Origin: Planctomycetota bacterium
GTDB taxonomy: Bacteria > Planctomycetota > UBA11346
Direction of reading: 5' to 3'
NCBI GenBank assembly: GCA_013816485.1
Contig: JACDEI010000008.1
Location: 22,798-86,797, forward strand
DNA: 64,000 bases
Shown here piece by piece: positions 10,321 through 19,053 of this stretch. Positions within the stretch are counted from its first letter, which is position 1. Each line of letters opens with the position of its first letter. A program made the position numbers and the translations under genes. The notes under the pieces are model-generated. The model saw only the letters and a program-made list of their open reading frames with translations. It was not told the origin of the DNA and searched no databases.

Positions 10321-10698
10321 TCAGGCGACTACGGGGCGGGCTGCGCCGCTGGTGAGGTCGGCCTGGTGGCGTTCGATCCAGGTCTCGATCGCCTCGACGA
10401 TCGGCAGCAGCGTGCGACCGAGTGGCGTCAGCGCGTACTCGACCCGTGGGGGCACTTCGGCGAACACCGTGCGGGTGATCAGGCCGGCACCGTCGAGATG
10501 TTTCAGCGCATCGGTGAGGGCCTTTTGCGACACGTCGCCGATGGCGCGTTCGATCTCGCCAAAGCGCAGACGACCGCTGCGCAGGTGCCACACCACGATC
10601 AGCGTCCACTTGCCGCCGATGAGCTGCTGGGCGGTGTGGATGGCGCAGAACTCCCGAGTCGGCTCGCCGGTCTTCTTCGCTGGTGCTTTGTGCGGCAT
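10321..10698 (-). CDS. HxlR-family transcriptional regulator
   Basis: CAIHTAQQLIGGKWTLIVVWHLRSGRLRFGEIERAIGDVSQKALTDALKHLDGAGLITR; divergent from the pirin gene. Confidence 0.92.
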   Translation of the reverse strand: MPHKAPAKKTGEPTREFCAIHTAQQLIGGKWTLIVVWHLRSGRLRFGEIERAIGDVSQKALTDALKHLDGAGLITRTVFAEVPPRVEYALTPLGRTLLPIVEAIETWIERHQADLTSGAARPVVA

Positions 10699-10866
10699 TC
10701 GACGCTCACTTACCGCCAGGTAAGTGACCCAACGGCAGGTGCCTACTTGCCAGGATGGGGCCCGATCGCAATACAATACAGGCGTACGATCCGCTGATCC
10801 GCCGGCCACCAGGGCCTGCCGATTCACGTGGTCGACACTACGGGCCCCGCGCCCAGGAGGTTTCCC

Positions 10867-11565
10867 ATGATCACCGTCCGCAAAGCCAACGACCGCGGCC
10901 ATTCCGCCATCGGCTGGCTCGACTCGTGGCACACGTTTTCTTTCAGCGACTACTACGATCCCGACCACATGGGCTTCCGCGCCCTGCGCGTCATCAACGA
11001 TGACCGCGTCGCCGGCGGCATGGGCTTCGGCACCCATCCGCACCGCGACATGGAGATCGTCACCTACGTGCTCGACGGCGCGCTGGAGCACAAGGACTCG
11101 CTCGGCAACGGCGACGTCATGCGTCCAGGCGATGTGCAGTACATGTCCGCCGGCACCGGCATCTTCCACAGCGAGTTCAACCCGGATGCGGCCAAGCCCG
11201 TCCACCTGCTGCAGATCTGGATCCAGCCGGACAAAGTCGGTGGCAAGCCGACCTACGGGCAGAAGCACTTCCCGCTCGCCAGCCGCAAGGACCGCCTGAC
11301 CAAGGTGGTCGACAACGTGGGTGCCGATGGCGCGCTCAAGATCGGCGCTGACGCGGCGGTCTACGCCAGCGTGTTGTCAGCCGGCAAGCAGGTCGAACAT
11401 ACCCTGGCTCCTGGACGACATGCCTGGCTGCACGTGGCCAAGGGGTCGGTCACCGCGAACGGCCAGAAACTGTCCGATGGCGATGCCATCGCTGTGAGCG
11501 ACGAAGCACAGGTCTCCGTGACCGCCGACCAGGACAGCGAACTGCTGCTGTTCGACCTCAAGTAA
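10867..11565 (+). CDS. Pirin family protein (YhhW-like)
   Basis: WLDSWHTFSFSDYYDPDHMGFRALRVINDDRV...FGTHPHRDMEIVTYVLDGALEHKDS. Confidence 0.95.
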   Translation: MITVRKANDRGHSAIGWLDSWHTFSFSDYYDPDHMGFRALRVINDDRVAGGMGFGTHPHRDMEIVTYVLDGALEHKDSLGNGDVMRPGDVQYMSAGTGIFHSEFNPDAAKPVHLLQIWIQPDKVGGKPTYGQKHFPLASRKDRLTKVVDNVGADGALKIGADAAVYASVLSAGKQVEHTLAPGRHAWLHVAKGSVTANGQKLSDGDAIAVSDEAQVSVTADQDSELLLFDLK

Positions 11566-11630
11566 GCCTTGACCGAGCTGATGCAGACGATGCGGAACCT
11601 GTGCGGTTCCAGCAAATCGTCGCACCCGGC

Positions 11631-11671
11631 GCGACGCACCGGCGGCTTAATGGCTGCCGGTGCGTCGTTTT
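11631..11671. terminator. Hairpin CGACGCACCGGC...GCCGGTGCGTCG followed by TTTT
   Basis: 12-bp perfect stem then TTTT downstream of the pirin gene. Confidence 0.75.
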
Positions 11672-11893
11672 CGTGGGAGCACGACCATCCGTGACGTCAG
11701 GACTACCGCTCCTGGGACAAAGTCACGATCCACCTCGGATGCCGTTCGTTGGTGCAGGTCGGGCCGACCTCCCTGTCGCCGTCCGGCGAACCCGGACATG
11801 TTTGACACAGGTTGTGCAAGTTGCTGTCAGCACGGCAACAGGATCGAGGTACAACTGTCAATCACTGATGGCGGTAAACGCCTGGGGAGGCAC

Positions 11894-14239
11894 GTGCGGC
11901 GACTCGGAATCTGGCTGATCAGCGGTCTGCTGCCGCTCTCGTTGAGCGCACTCTCGTTAACAACGGCGGTGGGCGCGGAATCTTCGTTCACCAAAGACGT
12001 CAAGCCGCTGCTGGAGACCTACTGCGTCACCTGTCACAACCCGGAAAAGAAGAAGGCCGATCTCGACCTGACGATCTACAAGGACGACAGTTCGGCCAGC
12101 CGCGCGACCAAACTCTGGCGCAACGTCATCGACCAGGTGGGCGACCACCTGATGCCGCCGGACACCGCCAAGAAGCGGCCGTCGATGGAGGAGCGCGAAG
12201 CACTCGTTAAGGCGCTGAAGAATCTCAAAAAATATGACGGCCCGCCGGATCCCGGTCGCGTGACCATCCGCCGCCTGAACCGCACTGAGTACGACTACAC
12301 CATCCGTGATCTGATCGGGATCGATATGCGCACCGCGCGCAGTTCGTTCCCCTCCGACGACGTGGGTGAAGGCTTCGACAACATCGGCGATGTGTTGTCG
12401 CTGCCACCGCTGCTGCTGGAGAAGTACCTCGACGCGGCGACCACCATCCTCGACAAGGCCATCGTCGCGCAGCCGCTGTACGTTTCCTACAACGGCGCGC
12501 AGTTGCCGGCCATCCATGAAGGTAAAACGGTGCCGGCGGAATCCGGATCCGGACCGCGTGATTTCACCAGTCACGGCGAAGCGATCCTCACCGTCGCCGT
12601 TCCTGCTGATGGGAAATATAATCTGAAGATCCGCGTCGGTCAGGTCCCCGCCGGTCCGGATCCCGCCGTGCTGGTGGTCAAGGTCGACAACCAGGTGGTG
12701 AAGGAACTCAAGGCCACCGCCAAGAAGGGCAATCCGCCGTCGCAGACCGTGCCGCTGACCCTGGAGAAGGGTTCACGTCGCATCACCCTGCACTTCGCCA
12801 ATCCCTTCACCGAACCCGCGCCCGACAAGGATGCGAAACCCAAACCAGGCGAGAAAAAAGGCGACGGAAAACCAGCTGTGCGCACGCTCAGCATTGCCAG
12901 CCTGGAACTGACCGGCGGCCCCGGCGGCGGAAAAAACGTGGAGCGCAACAAGCGCATCTTCGTCGCCGAACCGACCGCAGATATCAAACCGCGCGATGCC
13001 GCGGTGAAGATCGTCGACCAATTTGCCTCGCTCGCCTTCCGTCGTCCGGCAACCAAGGAACAGGTAGAGCGCCTGCTAACCATCTTCGATCGTGCGACCA
13101 AAGAAGGCGAGACCTTCGATGAAGCGATCAAGTACACGCTCAAGGCCGTACTGGTCTCGCCCGCGTTCCTCTACCGTATTGAAACCGACCGCAAGGCGAC
13201 CCTGGCCAACAACGCCTACCCGCTTGACGATTACGAACTGGCCTCGCGCCTGTCGTACTTCCTGTGGTCGAGCATGCCCGACGCCGAGCTCTTCGACTTG
13301 GCGAAACAAGGCAAGCTGCGCGACCCAGCGATGGTCGAAAAGCAGGCCCGCCGCATGCTCAAGGACGGCAAGGCGCACGCCCTGGCCGAAACCTTCGGAG
13401 AACAATGGCTGACCCTGCGCAGCCTGGAAGAGATCACACCCGATTTGAAAAAATTCCCTGACTACAATCGGCAGCTCAAGACCGCGATGTACGATGAGGC
13501 TATGATGTTCTTCGAATACATCATGCAGGACGACCGCAGCATCCTGGAGTTCCTCGACGCCGATTACACCTTCGTCAACGAGCGCCTGGCCAAACACTAT
13601 GGCCTGCCGAACGTCAGCGGACTGAACATGCGCCGCGTCGAGCTCAAGGACCGCAACCGTGGCGGCGTGCTAACCATGGCGGCCGTGCTGACCGTGACCT
13701 CGCAGCCCGGTCGCACCAGCCCAGTGAAACGCGGCAAGTGGATCCTGGAACAGATCGTTGGCGAACCGCCGCCCCCACCCCCAGCCGCGGTCCCGCCATT
13801 GGAGGAACAGGACAAGGGCATCACCGCCAGCCTCAGCCTGCGCGAGAAGATGGTGAAGCACCGCCAGGACCCGGTGTGCGCGTCGTGCCACATCAAGATG
13901 GATGCTATCGGTTTCGGCTTCGAGAATTACGACGCCATCGGCCGCTGGCGTACCAGTGACGAAGGGGTCAAACTCGACACCGCCGGCGACCTGCCAGGCG
14001 GGGTCAAATTCTCCAATGCCGTCGAGCTCAAGACCATCTTCATGAGCCGCAAGGACGCCTTCACTCGCTGTGTCACCGAGAAGATGCTGATCTTCGCCTT
14101 GGGACGTGGGTTAATGGACTATGATGACCAAGTAGTTGAGAGCATCTCCGCCGCGGTCGCCAAGAACGAGTACCGTATGTCGACCCTGATCACGCGGATA
14201 GTCACCAGTTATCCCTTCATGAACCGCCGCAATCCCTGA
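11894..14239 (+). CDS. Planctomycete-type cytochrome c protein with DUF1587/DUF1592/DUF1588/DUF1585 architecture (pair 1)
   Basis: CVTCHNPEKKKADLDL (CxxCH) near N-terminus; GEPPPPPPAAVPPLEEQ and CASCHIKMDAIGFGFENYDAIGRWR characteristic of DUF1588. Start codon uncertain (GTG chosen within a longer ORF). Confidence 0.85.
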   Translation: MRRLGIWLISGLLPLSLSALSLTTAVGAESSFTKDVKPLLETYCVTCHNPEKKKADLDLTIYKDDSSASRATKLWRNVIDQVGDHLMPPDTAKKRPSMEEREALVKALKNLKKYDGPPDPGRVTIRRLNRTEYDYTIRDLIGIDMRTARSSFPSDDVGEGFDNIGDVLSLPPLLLEKYLDAATTILDKAIVAQPLYVSYNGAQLPAIHEGKTVPAESGSGPRDFTSHGEAILTVAVPADGKYNLKIRVGQVPAGPDPAVLVVKVDNQVVKELKATAKKGNPPSQTVPLTLEKGSRRITLHFANPFTEPAPDKDAKPKPGEKKGDGKPAVRTLSIASLELTGGPGGGKNVERNKRIFVAEPTADIKPRDAAVKIVDQFASLAFRRPATKEQVERLLTIFDRATKEGETFDEAIKYTLKAVLVSPAFLYRIETDRKATLANNAYPLDDYELASRLSYFLWSSMPDAELFDLAKQGKLRDPAMVEKQARRMLKDGKAHALAETFGEQWLTLRSLEEITPDLKKFPDYNRQLKTAMYDEAMMFFEYIMQDDRSILEFLDADYTFVNERLAKHYGLPNVSGLNMRRVELKDRNRGGVLTMAAVLTVTSQPGRTSPVKRGKWILEQIVGEPPPPPPAAVPPLEEQDKGITASLSLREKMVKHRQDPVCASCHIKMDAIGFGFENYDAIGRWRTSDEGVKLDTAGDLPGGVKFSNAVELKTIFMSRKDAFTRCVTEKMLIFALGRGLMDYDDQVVESISAAVAKNEYRMSTLITRIVTSYPFMNRRNP

Positions 14240-14274
14240 CAGTCAGTACCGAAGAAAGCGACAAGGAACATCCC

Positions 14275-15696
14275 ATGCAGAAGTCCTGGTTGATCTCCCG
14301 CCGCACCGCCCTGCGCGGTCTGGGCGTCGCGATGGCGCTCCCCCTGCTGGAAACCATGGGTTGGGCCGAGACGCCCAAGGGCAAAGGCGTGTTCAAGCCG
14401 CCCGTGCGCTCGATGTTCATCATGATCCCCAACGGCGTGGTCTACGACAATTGGAAGTTCAAGAAGGACGCGCCGGGCGTCATCCCACGCACGCTCCAAC
14501 CGCTGGTGCCGGTGATCAGCGACGTACTGGTGATCAACAACCTGCGCCACGATAAGGCCGGCGGCAACGGCGACGGAGCTGGCGACCACGCGCGCGAAAC
14601 GGCAACCTTCCTCACCGGTGCACAAGCGCGCAAGACCGCCGGCGCCGATATCCAGGTCGGCCAATCGATCGACCAGCTGTTGGCCGATAAGATCGGTATC
14701 TACACCTCGCTGCCGTCGCTCGAACTCGGGATCGAACAGGGCGGCCAGGCCGGCAACTGCGACTCCGGTTATTCCTGCGCGTATTCCTCGAACATCTCGT
14801 GGCGCACGGCCAACACCCCGATGGCCAAAGAGATCAATCCCAAGGCCGCCTTCGACCGCATGTTCTCGGCCAAGAAGAACGTGAAGCCCAAGAAGGGCGG
14901 CCCGGACGTCGACACCAGCAAGTTCGCCGCCAGCGGTGGCAGTGGCGATGAGAAGACCCTCGACCAGAGCGTGCTCGACCTTGTGCTCGAAGATGCCAAA
15001 CGTCTGCGCGGAAACATCGGTGGTGTCGACCAGCGCAAACTCGATGAGTACCTCGACTCGGTGCGCGCGCTGGAAAAACGCATCGAACACGCGCAGCAGG
15101 AAGCCGAAGTCGCCGCCGAGGCCGCCGCCGCCAAGAAGCCCGGCACCTACAGCGCCACCATCGAAGTGAAGGTCCCAGGCGACAAGCCGCAGAACTTCGC
15201 CGAGCACGTGAAGCTGATGTTCGACCTGTCGATCCTGGCCTTCCAGACCGACACCACCCGCGTCATCAGCTTTATGATGGGCAACGGCGGCTCGAACCGC
15301 AACTATCCCGACATCGGTGTCTCGCGCGCCCACCACGAGATGTCGCACCACCAGAAGGATGCCGGCAAACTCGAAGACCTGACCAAGATCAACACCCACC
15401 ACGTCGAACTGCTGTCGTACATGCTGCAACGCATGAAGTCGCTCAACGACGGCAAGGGCACGTTGCTCGACAACAGCATGGTGCTCTACGGCTCAGCCAT
15501 CGGTGACGGTGATCGCCACAACCACGACGACCTGCCGATGCTCCTCGCCGGTCGCGGCGGCGGCACGATCAATTCGGGCCGCGTGATCGACACCCAGAGC
15601 AATGTGTGTGACCTGTTCCTGGCCATGGCCGCCCGCGCTGGTTGCCCGCTCGAAAGCCACGGCGACAGCAAGAAGATGATGGAAGGCCTGTCCTAA
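14275..15696 (+). CDS. DUF1552 family secreted protein (pair 1)
   Basis: Tat-like start SRRTALRGLGVAMALPLLETM; follows the DUF1592-type gene; typical HNHDDLPMLLAGRGGG region. Confidence 0.88.
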   Translation: MQKSWLISRRTALRGLGVAMALPLLETMGWAETPKGKGVFKPPVRSMFIMIPNGVVYDNWKFKKDAPGVIPRTLQPLVPVISDVLVINNLRHDKAGGNGDGAGDHARETATFLTGAQARKTAGADIQVGQSIDQLLADKIGIYTSLPSLELGIEQGGQAGNCDSGYSCAYSSNISWRTANTPMAKEINPKAAFDRMFSAKKNVKPKKGGPDVDTSKFAASGGSGDEKTLDQSVLDLVLEDAKRLRGNIGGVDQRKLDEYLDSVRALEKRIEHAQQEAEVAAEAAAAKKPGTYSATIEVKVPGDKPQNFAEHVKLMFDLSILAFQTDTTRVISFMMGNGGSNRNYPDIGVSRAHHEMSHHQKDAGKLEDLTKINTHHVELLSYMLQRMKSLNDGKGTLLDNSMVLYGSAIGDGDRHNHDDLPMLLAGRGGGTINSGRVIDTQSNVCDLFLAMAARAGCPLESHGDSKKMMEGLS

Positions 15697-15721
15697 GCTT
15701 TCGTCACTCTCGAACGCACAT

Positions 15722-15756
15722 AAAAACCCAGCGGCCCGCGCCGCTGGGTTTTTTGT
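15722..15756. terminator. Intrinsic terminator AACCCAGCGGC-CCGC-GCCGCTGGGTTTTTTG
   Basis: 11-13 bp stem, 4-nt loop, T6 tract; 3' of the DUF1552 gene. Confidence 0.9.
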
Positions 15757-15799
15757 TGGCCTCAACTCAGTTGGCCTCAACTCAGTTGGCATCACCGCT
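15755..15799. repeat. 15-bp direct repeat (GTTGGCCTCAACTCA)x2 plus a degenerate third unit
   Basis: Read directly from sequence immediately after the terminator. Confidence 0.85.
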
Positions 15800-15853
15800 G
15801 TTGGCCTGACTTCAATGCTGCTCGATCAACAGCTATCAGATCGTCCTGCGGTG

Positions 15854-16564
15854 CTACACCAAACCTTCGCGCAGCGCCTTGGCCACCGCGCCGCCGAGGG
15901 TGTTCACGTGCAGTTTCGCGTAGATGCGGCGCACGTAGTTGTCGACCGTATGCAGGCTCAGATCGAGCTTGGTGGAAATCTCCTTTTTGGTCAGGCCATC
16001 GGCGAGCAAGCGCAGGACGTCGCGTTCACGCTCCGACAGTTCGACCGCGCCAGTCGACGGTCGCAGTCGGCTGAAGCGATCCAGGACGCTGCGGGCGATC
16101 TCCGGCGACATCGGGGCGCCACCGTGCAGCACTTCCTGCACGGCGCCGACGATGCGCTCCAGCGTCTCGGACTTGAGCAGATAGCCTGAGGCTCCGGCGC
16201 AGATGGCGTTAAACACGCGGGCGAGATCATCGAAGACACTGAACATGATGATGTGGCAGGCCGGCGCGAGCACCTTGAAGCGGGCGATGCCGTCGATGCC
16301 GGACATGCCTGGAAGCCCGATGTCGAGGATGATGACCTGTGGGCTACTGCCGCTAAGGCCGCTAAGGCCGCTAAGGCCGCTAAGGCCGCTAAGGCCGCTA
16401 AGGCCGCTACTGCCAGGACCTGGGAACGCGGCCAACGCCGCCTCGCAGCTGGCAAACAACCGGACCGTGGTGGCACCTGCCAGCGTCATGGCCTCGCCCA
16501 GAGTCTGACGCAACCGGTCGTGGTCCTCGACGATCCAGATGGTGGATAAGGTGGTTTCAGTCAT
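15854..16564 (-). CDS. NarL/FixJ-type response regulator (receiver + LuxR-type HTH)
   Basis: IWIVEDHDRLRQTLGEAM, phospho-acceptor VIILDIGLPGMSG, YLLKSE; HTH LSERERDVLRLLADGLTKKEISTKLDLSLHTVDNYVRRIYAKL. ORF start trimmed to MTETTLS. Confidence 0.93.
   Translation of the reverse strand: MTETTLSTIWIVEDHDRLRQTLGEAMTLAGATTVRLFASCEAALAAFPGPGSSGLSGLSGLSGLSGLSGLSGSSPQVIILDIGLPGMSGIDGIARFKVLAPACHIIMFSVFDDLARVFNAICAGASGYLLKSETLERIVGAVQEVLHGGAPMSPEIARSVLDRFSRLRPSTGAVELSERERDVLRLLADGLTKKEISTKLDLSLHTVDNYVRRIYAKLHVNTLGGAVAKALREGLV
16343..16414. repeat. 9-bp minisatellite: GCTACTGCC (GCTAAGGCC)x6 GCTACTGCC inside the response regulator gene
   Basis: Eight contiguous 9-nt units, the six central ones identical; minus strand encodes GSS(GLS)6GSS. 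Confidence 0.98.
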
Positions 16565-16601
16565 GGGTAATTCGTGGCGGTTGGAGGTTGCAGCGTGCGG
16601 C

Positions 16602-16762
16602 CTCAGAAGTGGTCTGGAAAGACCGAAATTTACATGGAGGACCGGAGAACCGGAGAGAAGCAAGTAACGAAGTGTCGGTGAACACCCGAGGTTCCGCCGC
16701 TCCGTATTCCTCCGGTCCTCCGGTCCTCCATGTCGGTCCAGCCTTTCCCGACAGCTTCTCAG
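16602..16762. mobile_element. MITE-like inverted-repeat element, copy 1
   Basis: Arms CTCAGAAGTGGTCTGGAAAGACC...ACATGGAGGACCGGAGAACCGGAG and CTCCGGTCCTCCGGTCCTCCATGTCGGTCCAGCCTTTCCCGACAGCTTCTCAG; same arms as the other three copies. Confidence 0.85.
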
Positions 16763-18741
16763 ATGGCCTCGATGCCCACGCTGAGTTGGATGCGGGTGCC
16801 CTGCCCTGGGCTGCTGTGCAGCTCCAAAGTAGCCGACAGCGCAGCGGCGCGTTGGCGGAGGTTGTCCAGTCCAGAGCCGCCGTGCGGGCGAGCGTCGTTG
16901 ACATCGAAGCCGGTGCCGTCGTCGCAGATTTCAATCACCAGCCGCTCGCTCCAGGTGATCGACACCCGTACGTGCTGCGCCTGGCTGTGCCGTCGGGCGT
17001 TGGTCAGGGCCTCCTTCATGAACGACACCACATCGCGTGACCAGGCGATCGCTGGCTGGCCATCGGGTGGCGTGCCAGTGACCACCACGCTATGCGGGAT
17101 GCCCTCCAGCAGGCGGTTGGCGATCGCCTCCATTCGGCGCGCAAGATCGCGCCAATCACCGGCCTTTGGCGCCAGCAGCCAAATGATGTCGCGCATGTGA
17201 TCGATCAACTCACGCGCCGATGCCGACATCGCATCAAGGCGGTCGCCGTGCAGGTCGCCTTGCTTCAAGTGTTGCTTGGCCAAGTCACTCTGCATCGCCA
17301 AGTGGGACAAGCCTGCGCCAATCTCATCGTGCAGGTCGCGGGCAATGCGCATGCGTAGAACGTCGCGTTCGCGCCCGGCACGTGTGCGCAGCAGCAGCAA
17401 GGCGATGGCGGCGAGCAGGGCGATGAGGACGGCGGCACTGATGGCGATGAGCACTAGGCGCTGCTGCCAACGTTCGTGTTCGAGCGCGAGACCAGCGCGC
17501 AAAGTCTTGGCTTCTTCGCGCAGATGTTCGCCGCGTTCAATGCCGTCGAGCCAAGCATCCCAATCAATGAGTTGATGACGGCTCGAATACCCGTCGGTCA
17601 GCGCCTCTGGCGACCAGCCTGTGGTTTGCGTGGCATCGGCTGCCAGCACCGGTCTCCAAGCGGCGATGTTCGTGCGACCGCGCCACACCTGCAGTTCGCT
17701 CAGCGCGAAGACGTGTTCATCGGGGCCTTTTCCGCTCCCCGGGCCACGCCGCCAGAGCGCTTGGCAAGAAACTCGGATGCGGCGAGCACTCAGCCCAGGC
17801 GTGGCCACCATCACCTGTGCCGAGCCGGGATTCGGCAGCGCATCGGCGGGCCACACGGGTTCCAACTCTTTGAGGATCACTGTCTCGGTCGGCGTCCCCG
17901 CATCACCCAGTACCCGGAAGTGCGTGGGGAAACCGAAGCCGGAGGAATCGGCGAAGTCGCGCGGATGCGCCGGCACCAAGTGGATCTGATCGATGGGCAT
18001 CACATCGCCCAGATCGACCTCGACCCAACTGCGGTCGGCCACCACGGCGGCGACACTGACGCCACTCTGGAAACCATGCGTCGGCGACGGCGACGCTCCC
18101 AACAGCGGCAGGCACCACAGATAGCCGTCATTGACGTTGATGCGCTCCCACCGCCGAGCCGACTCGGTGGACGCGGAACTGCTGACCGGCGCGTGCAGGG
18201 CAACGTTGAGGCCGTCCGCCAAGACCACGATCTCGCCGATGCGAAAATACTGCCGATCGCTTTGATCGGGATCGGGTCGCAGCCCGGTGACGCGTAAACG
18301 GATGAAGCGACCGGTCGCGCCATTGCCCGAGAAGATCAGAAACGGCAGGTGCTCGCCAGCACCCGGCAGCGGCTCGCTCCAGCGGACAATGCGGATGGCG
18401 CGAGCGAAGTCCTCGGTCTCGGCGATCTCCACATCGAAGGCCGCGGGAAACCCAGGAGAGGGCACCCGCTCCGCCAGTTGCGACCGCGCCGGAAAGACGG
18501 CAATGCGGTCCGGAGTGACGGTGCGCCCTAAATCGATGGCGATCCACGCCGGATCCGCCTGCAGCCCGTGAAAACCAATGCGCTGATGCGACTGCTGCGA
18601 CAGGATGAGCTGAGGCAGACTGGCCTGGTCGCGTTCGATCGCCGCGAGCCGTTCATGCTGGGAGGTCGATTCCTGAGCCCCCAAGCCGAGCGCGGCAGCG
18701 AGCAACCACCCCAATGTAGCTCGACGGACGGACATCCTCAT
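16759..18741 (-). CDS. NarL-class sensor histidine kinase with periplasmic discoidin-like ligand-binding region
   Basis: DLHDEIGAGLSHLAMQSDLAKQHL (HisKA_3), ATPase motifs EALTNARRHSQAQHV and DDGTGFDVNDARPHGGSGLDNLRQRA; TM VLIAISAAVLIALLAAIALLLL; ectodomain IDLGRTVTPDRIAVFPAR...GRFIRLRVTGL. Confidence 0.9.
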   Translation of the reverse strand: MRMSVRRATLGWLLAAALGLGAQESTSQHERLAAIERDQASLPQLILSQQSHQRIGFHGLQADPAWIAIDLGRTVTPDRIAVFPARSQLAERVPSPGFPAAFDVEIAETEDFARAIRIVRWSEPLPGAGEHLPFLIFSGNGATGRFIRLRVTGLRPDPDQSDRQYFRIGEIVVLADGLNVALHAPVSSSASTESARRWERINVNDGYLWCLPLLGASPSPTHGFQSGVSVAAVVADRSWVEVDLGDVMPIDQIHLVPAHPRDFADSSGFGFPTHFRVLGDAGTPTETVILKELEPVWPADALPNPGSAQVMVATPGLSARRIRVSCQALWRRGPGSGKGPDEHVFALSELQVWRGRTNIAAWRPVLAADATQTTGWSPEALTDGYSSRHQLIDWDAWLDGIERGEHLREEAKTLRAGLALEHERWQQRLVLIAISAAVLIALLAAIALLLLRTRAGRERDVLRMRIARDLHDEIGAGLSHLAMQSDLAKQHLKQGDLHGDRLDAMSASARELIDHMRDIIWLLAPKAGDWRDLARRMEAIANRLLEGIPHSVVVTGTPPDGQPAIAWSRDVVSFMKEALTNARRHSQAQHVRVSITWSERLVIEICDDGTGFDVNDARPHGGSGLDNLRQRAAALSATLELHSSPGQGTRIQLSVGIEAI

Positions 18742-18837
18742 GCTGCCATAATGGTGCAATCGCCAGATTGCCAGCACCCAGGGGTGTGACGGATTGTCGT
18801 GGCATGCGCCCTGGTGGCGGGCTGGCACTATCCCCTC

Positions 18838-18995
18838 TCAGAAGCTATCTGGGAAGGCAGGACTGACATGGAGGACCGGAGGACCGGAGGAAGAGAGCGT
18901 TGGAGAACCACTGATGTTCTTCGGCATATCGTTTCTCGTTTTTCTCCGGTGCTCCGGTTCTCCATGTGAAGTGGGTCTTTCCAGACAGCTGCTCA
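18838..18995. mobile_element. MITE-like inverted-repeat element, copy 2 (opposite orientation to copies 1/3)
   Basis: AGAAGCTATCTGGGAAGGCAGGACTGACATGGAGGACCGGAGGACCGGAGG ... TTTTTCTCCGGTGCTCCGGTTCTCCATGTGAAGTGGGTCTTTCCAGACAGCTGCT. Confidence 0.85.
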
Positions 18996-19053
18996 ATATA
19001 AACGCCGACGCGCCTCGAATGCAGGTGGTACCATGTCCAGACAGGATCCCGCG

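Noticed and set aside
15755-15799. Short direct repeats after the DUF1552 gene considered as a CRISPR array
   Set aside because: Only 2-3 contiguous 15-bp units with no spacers; no cas genes in the window.
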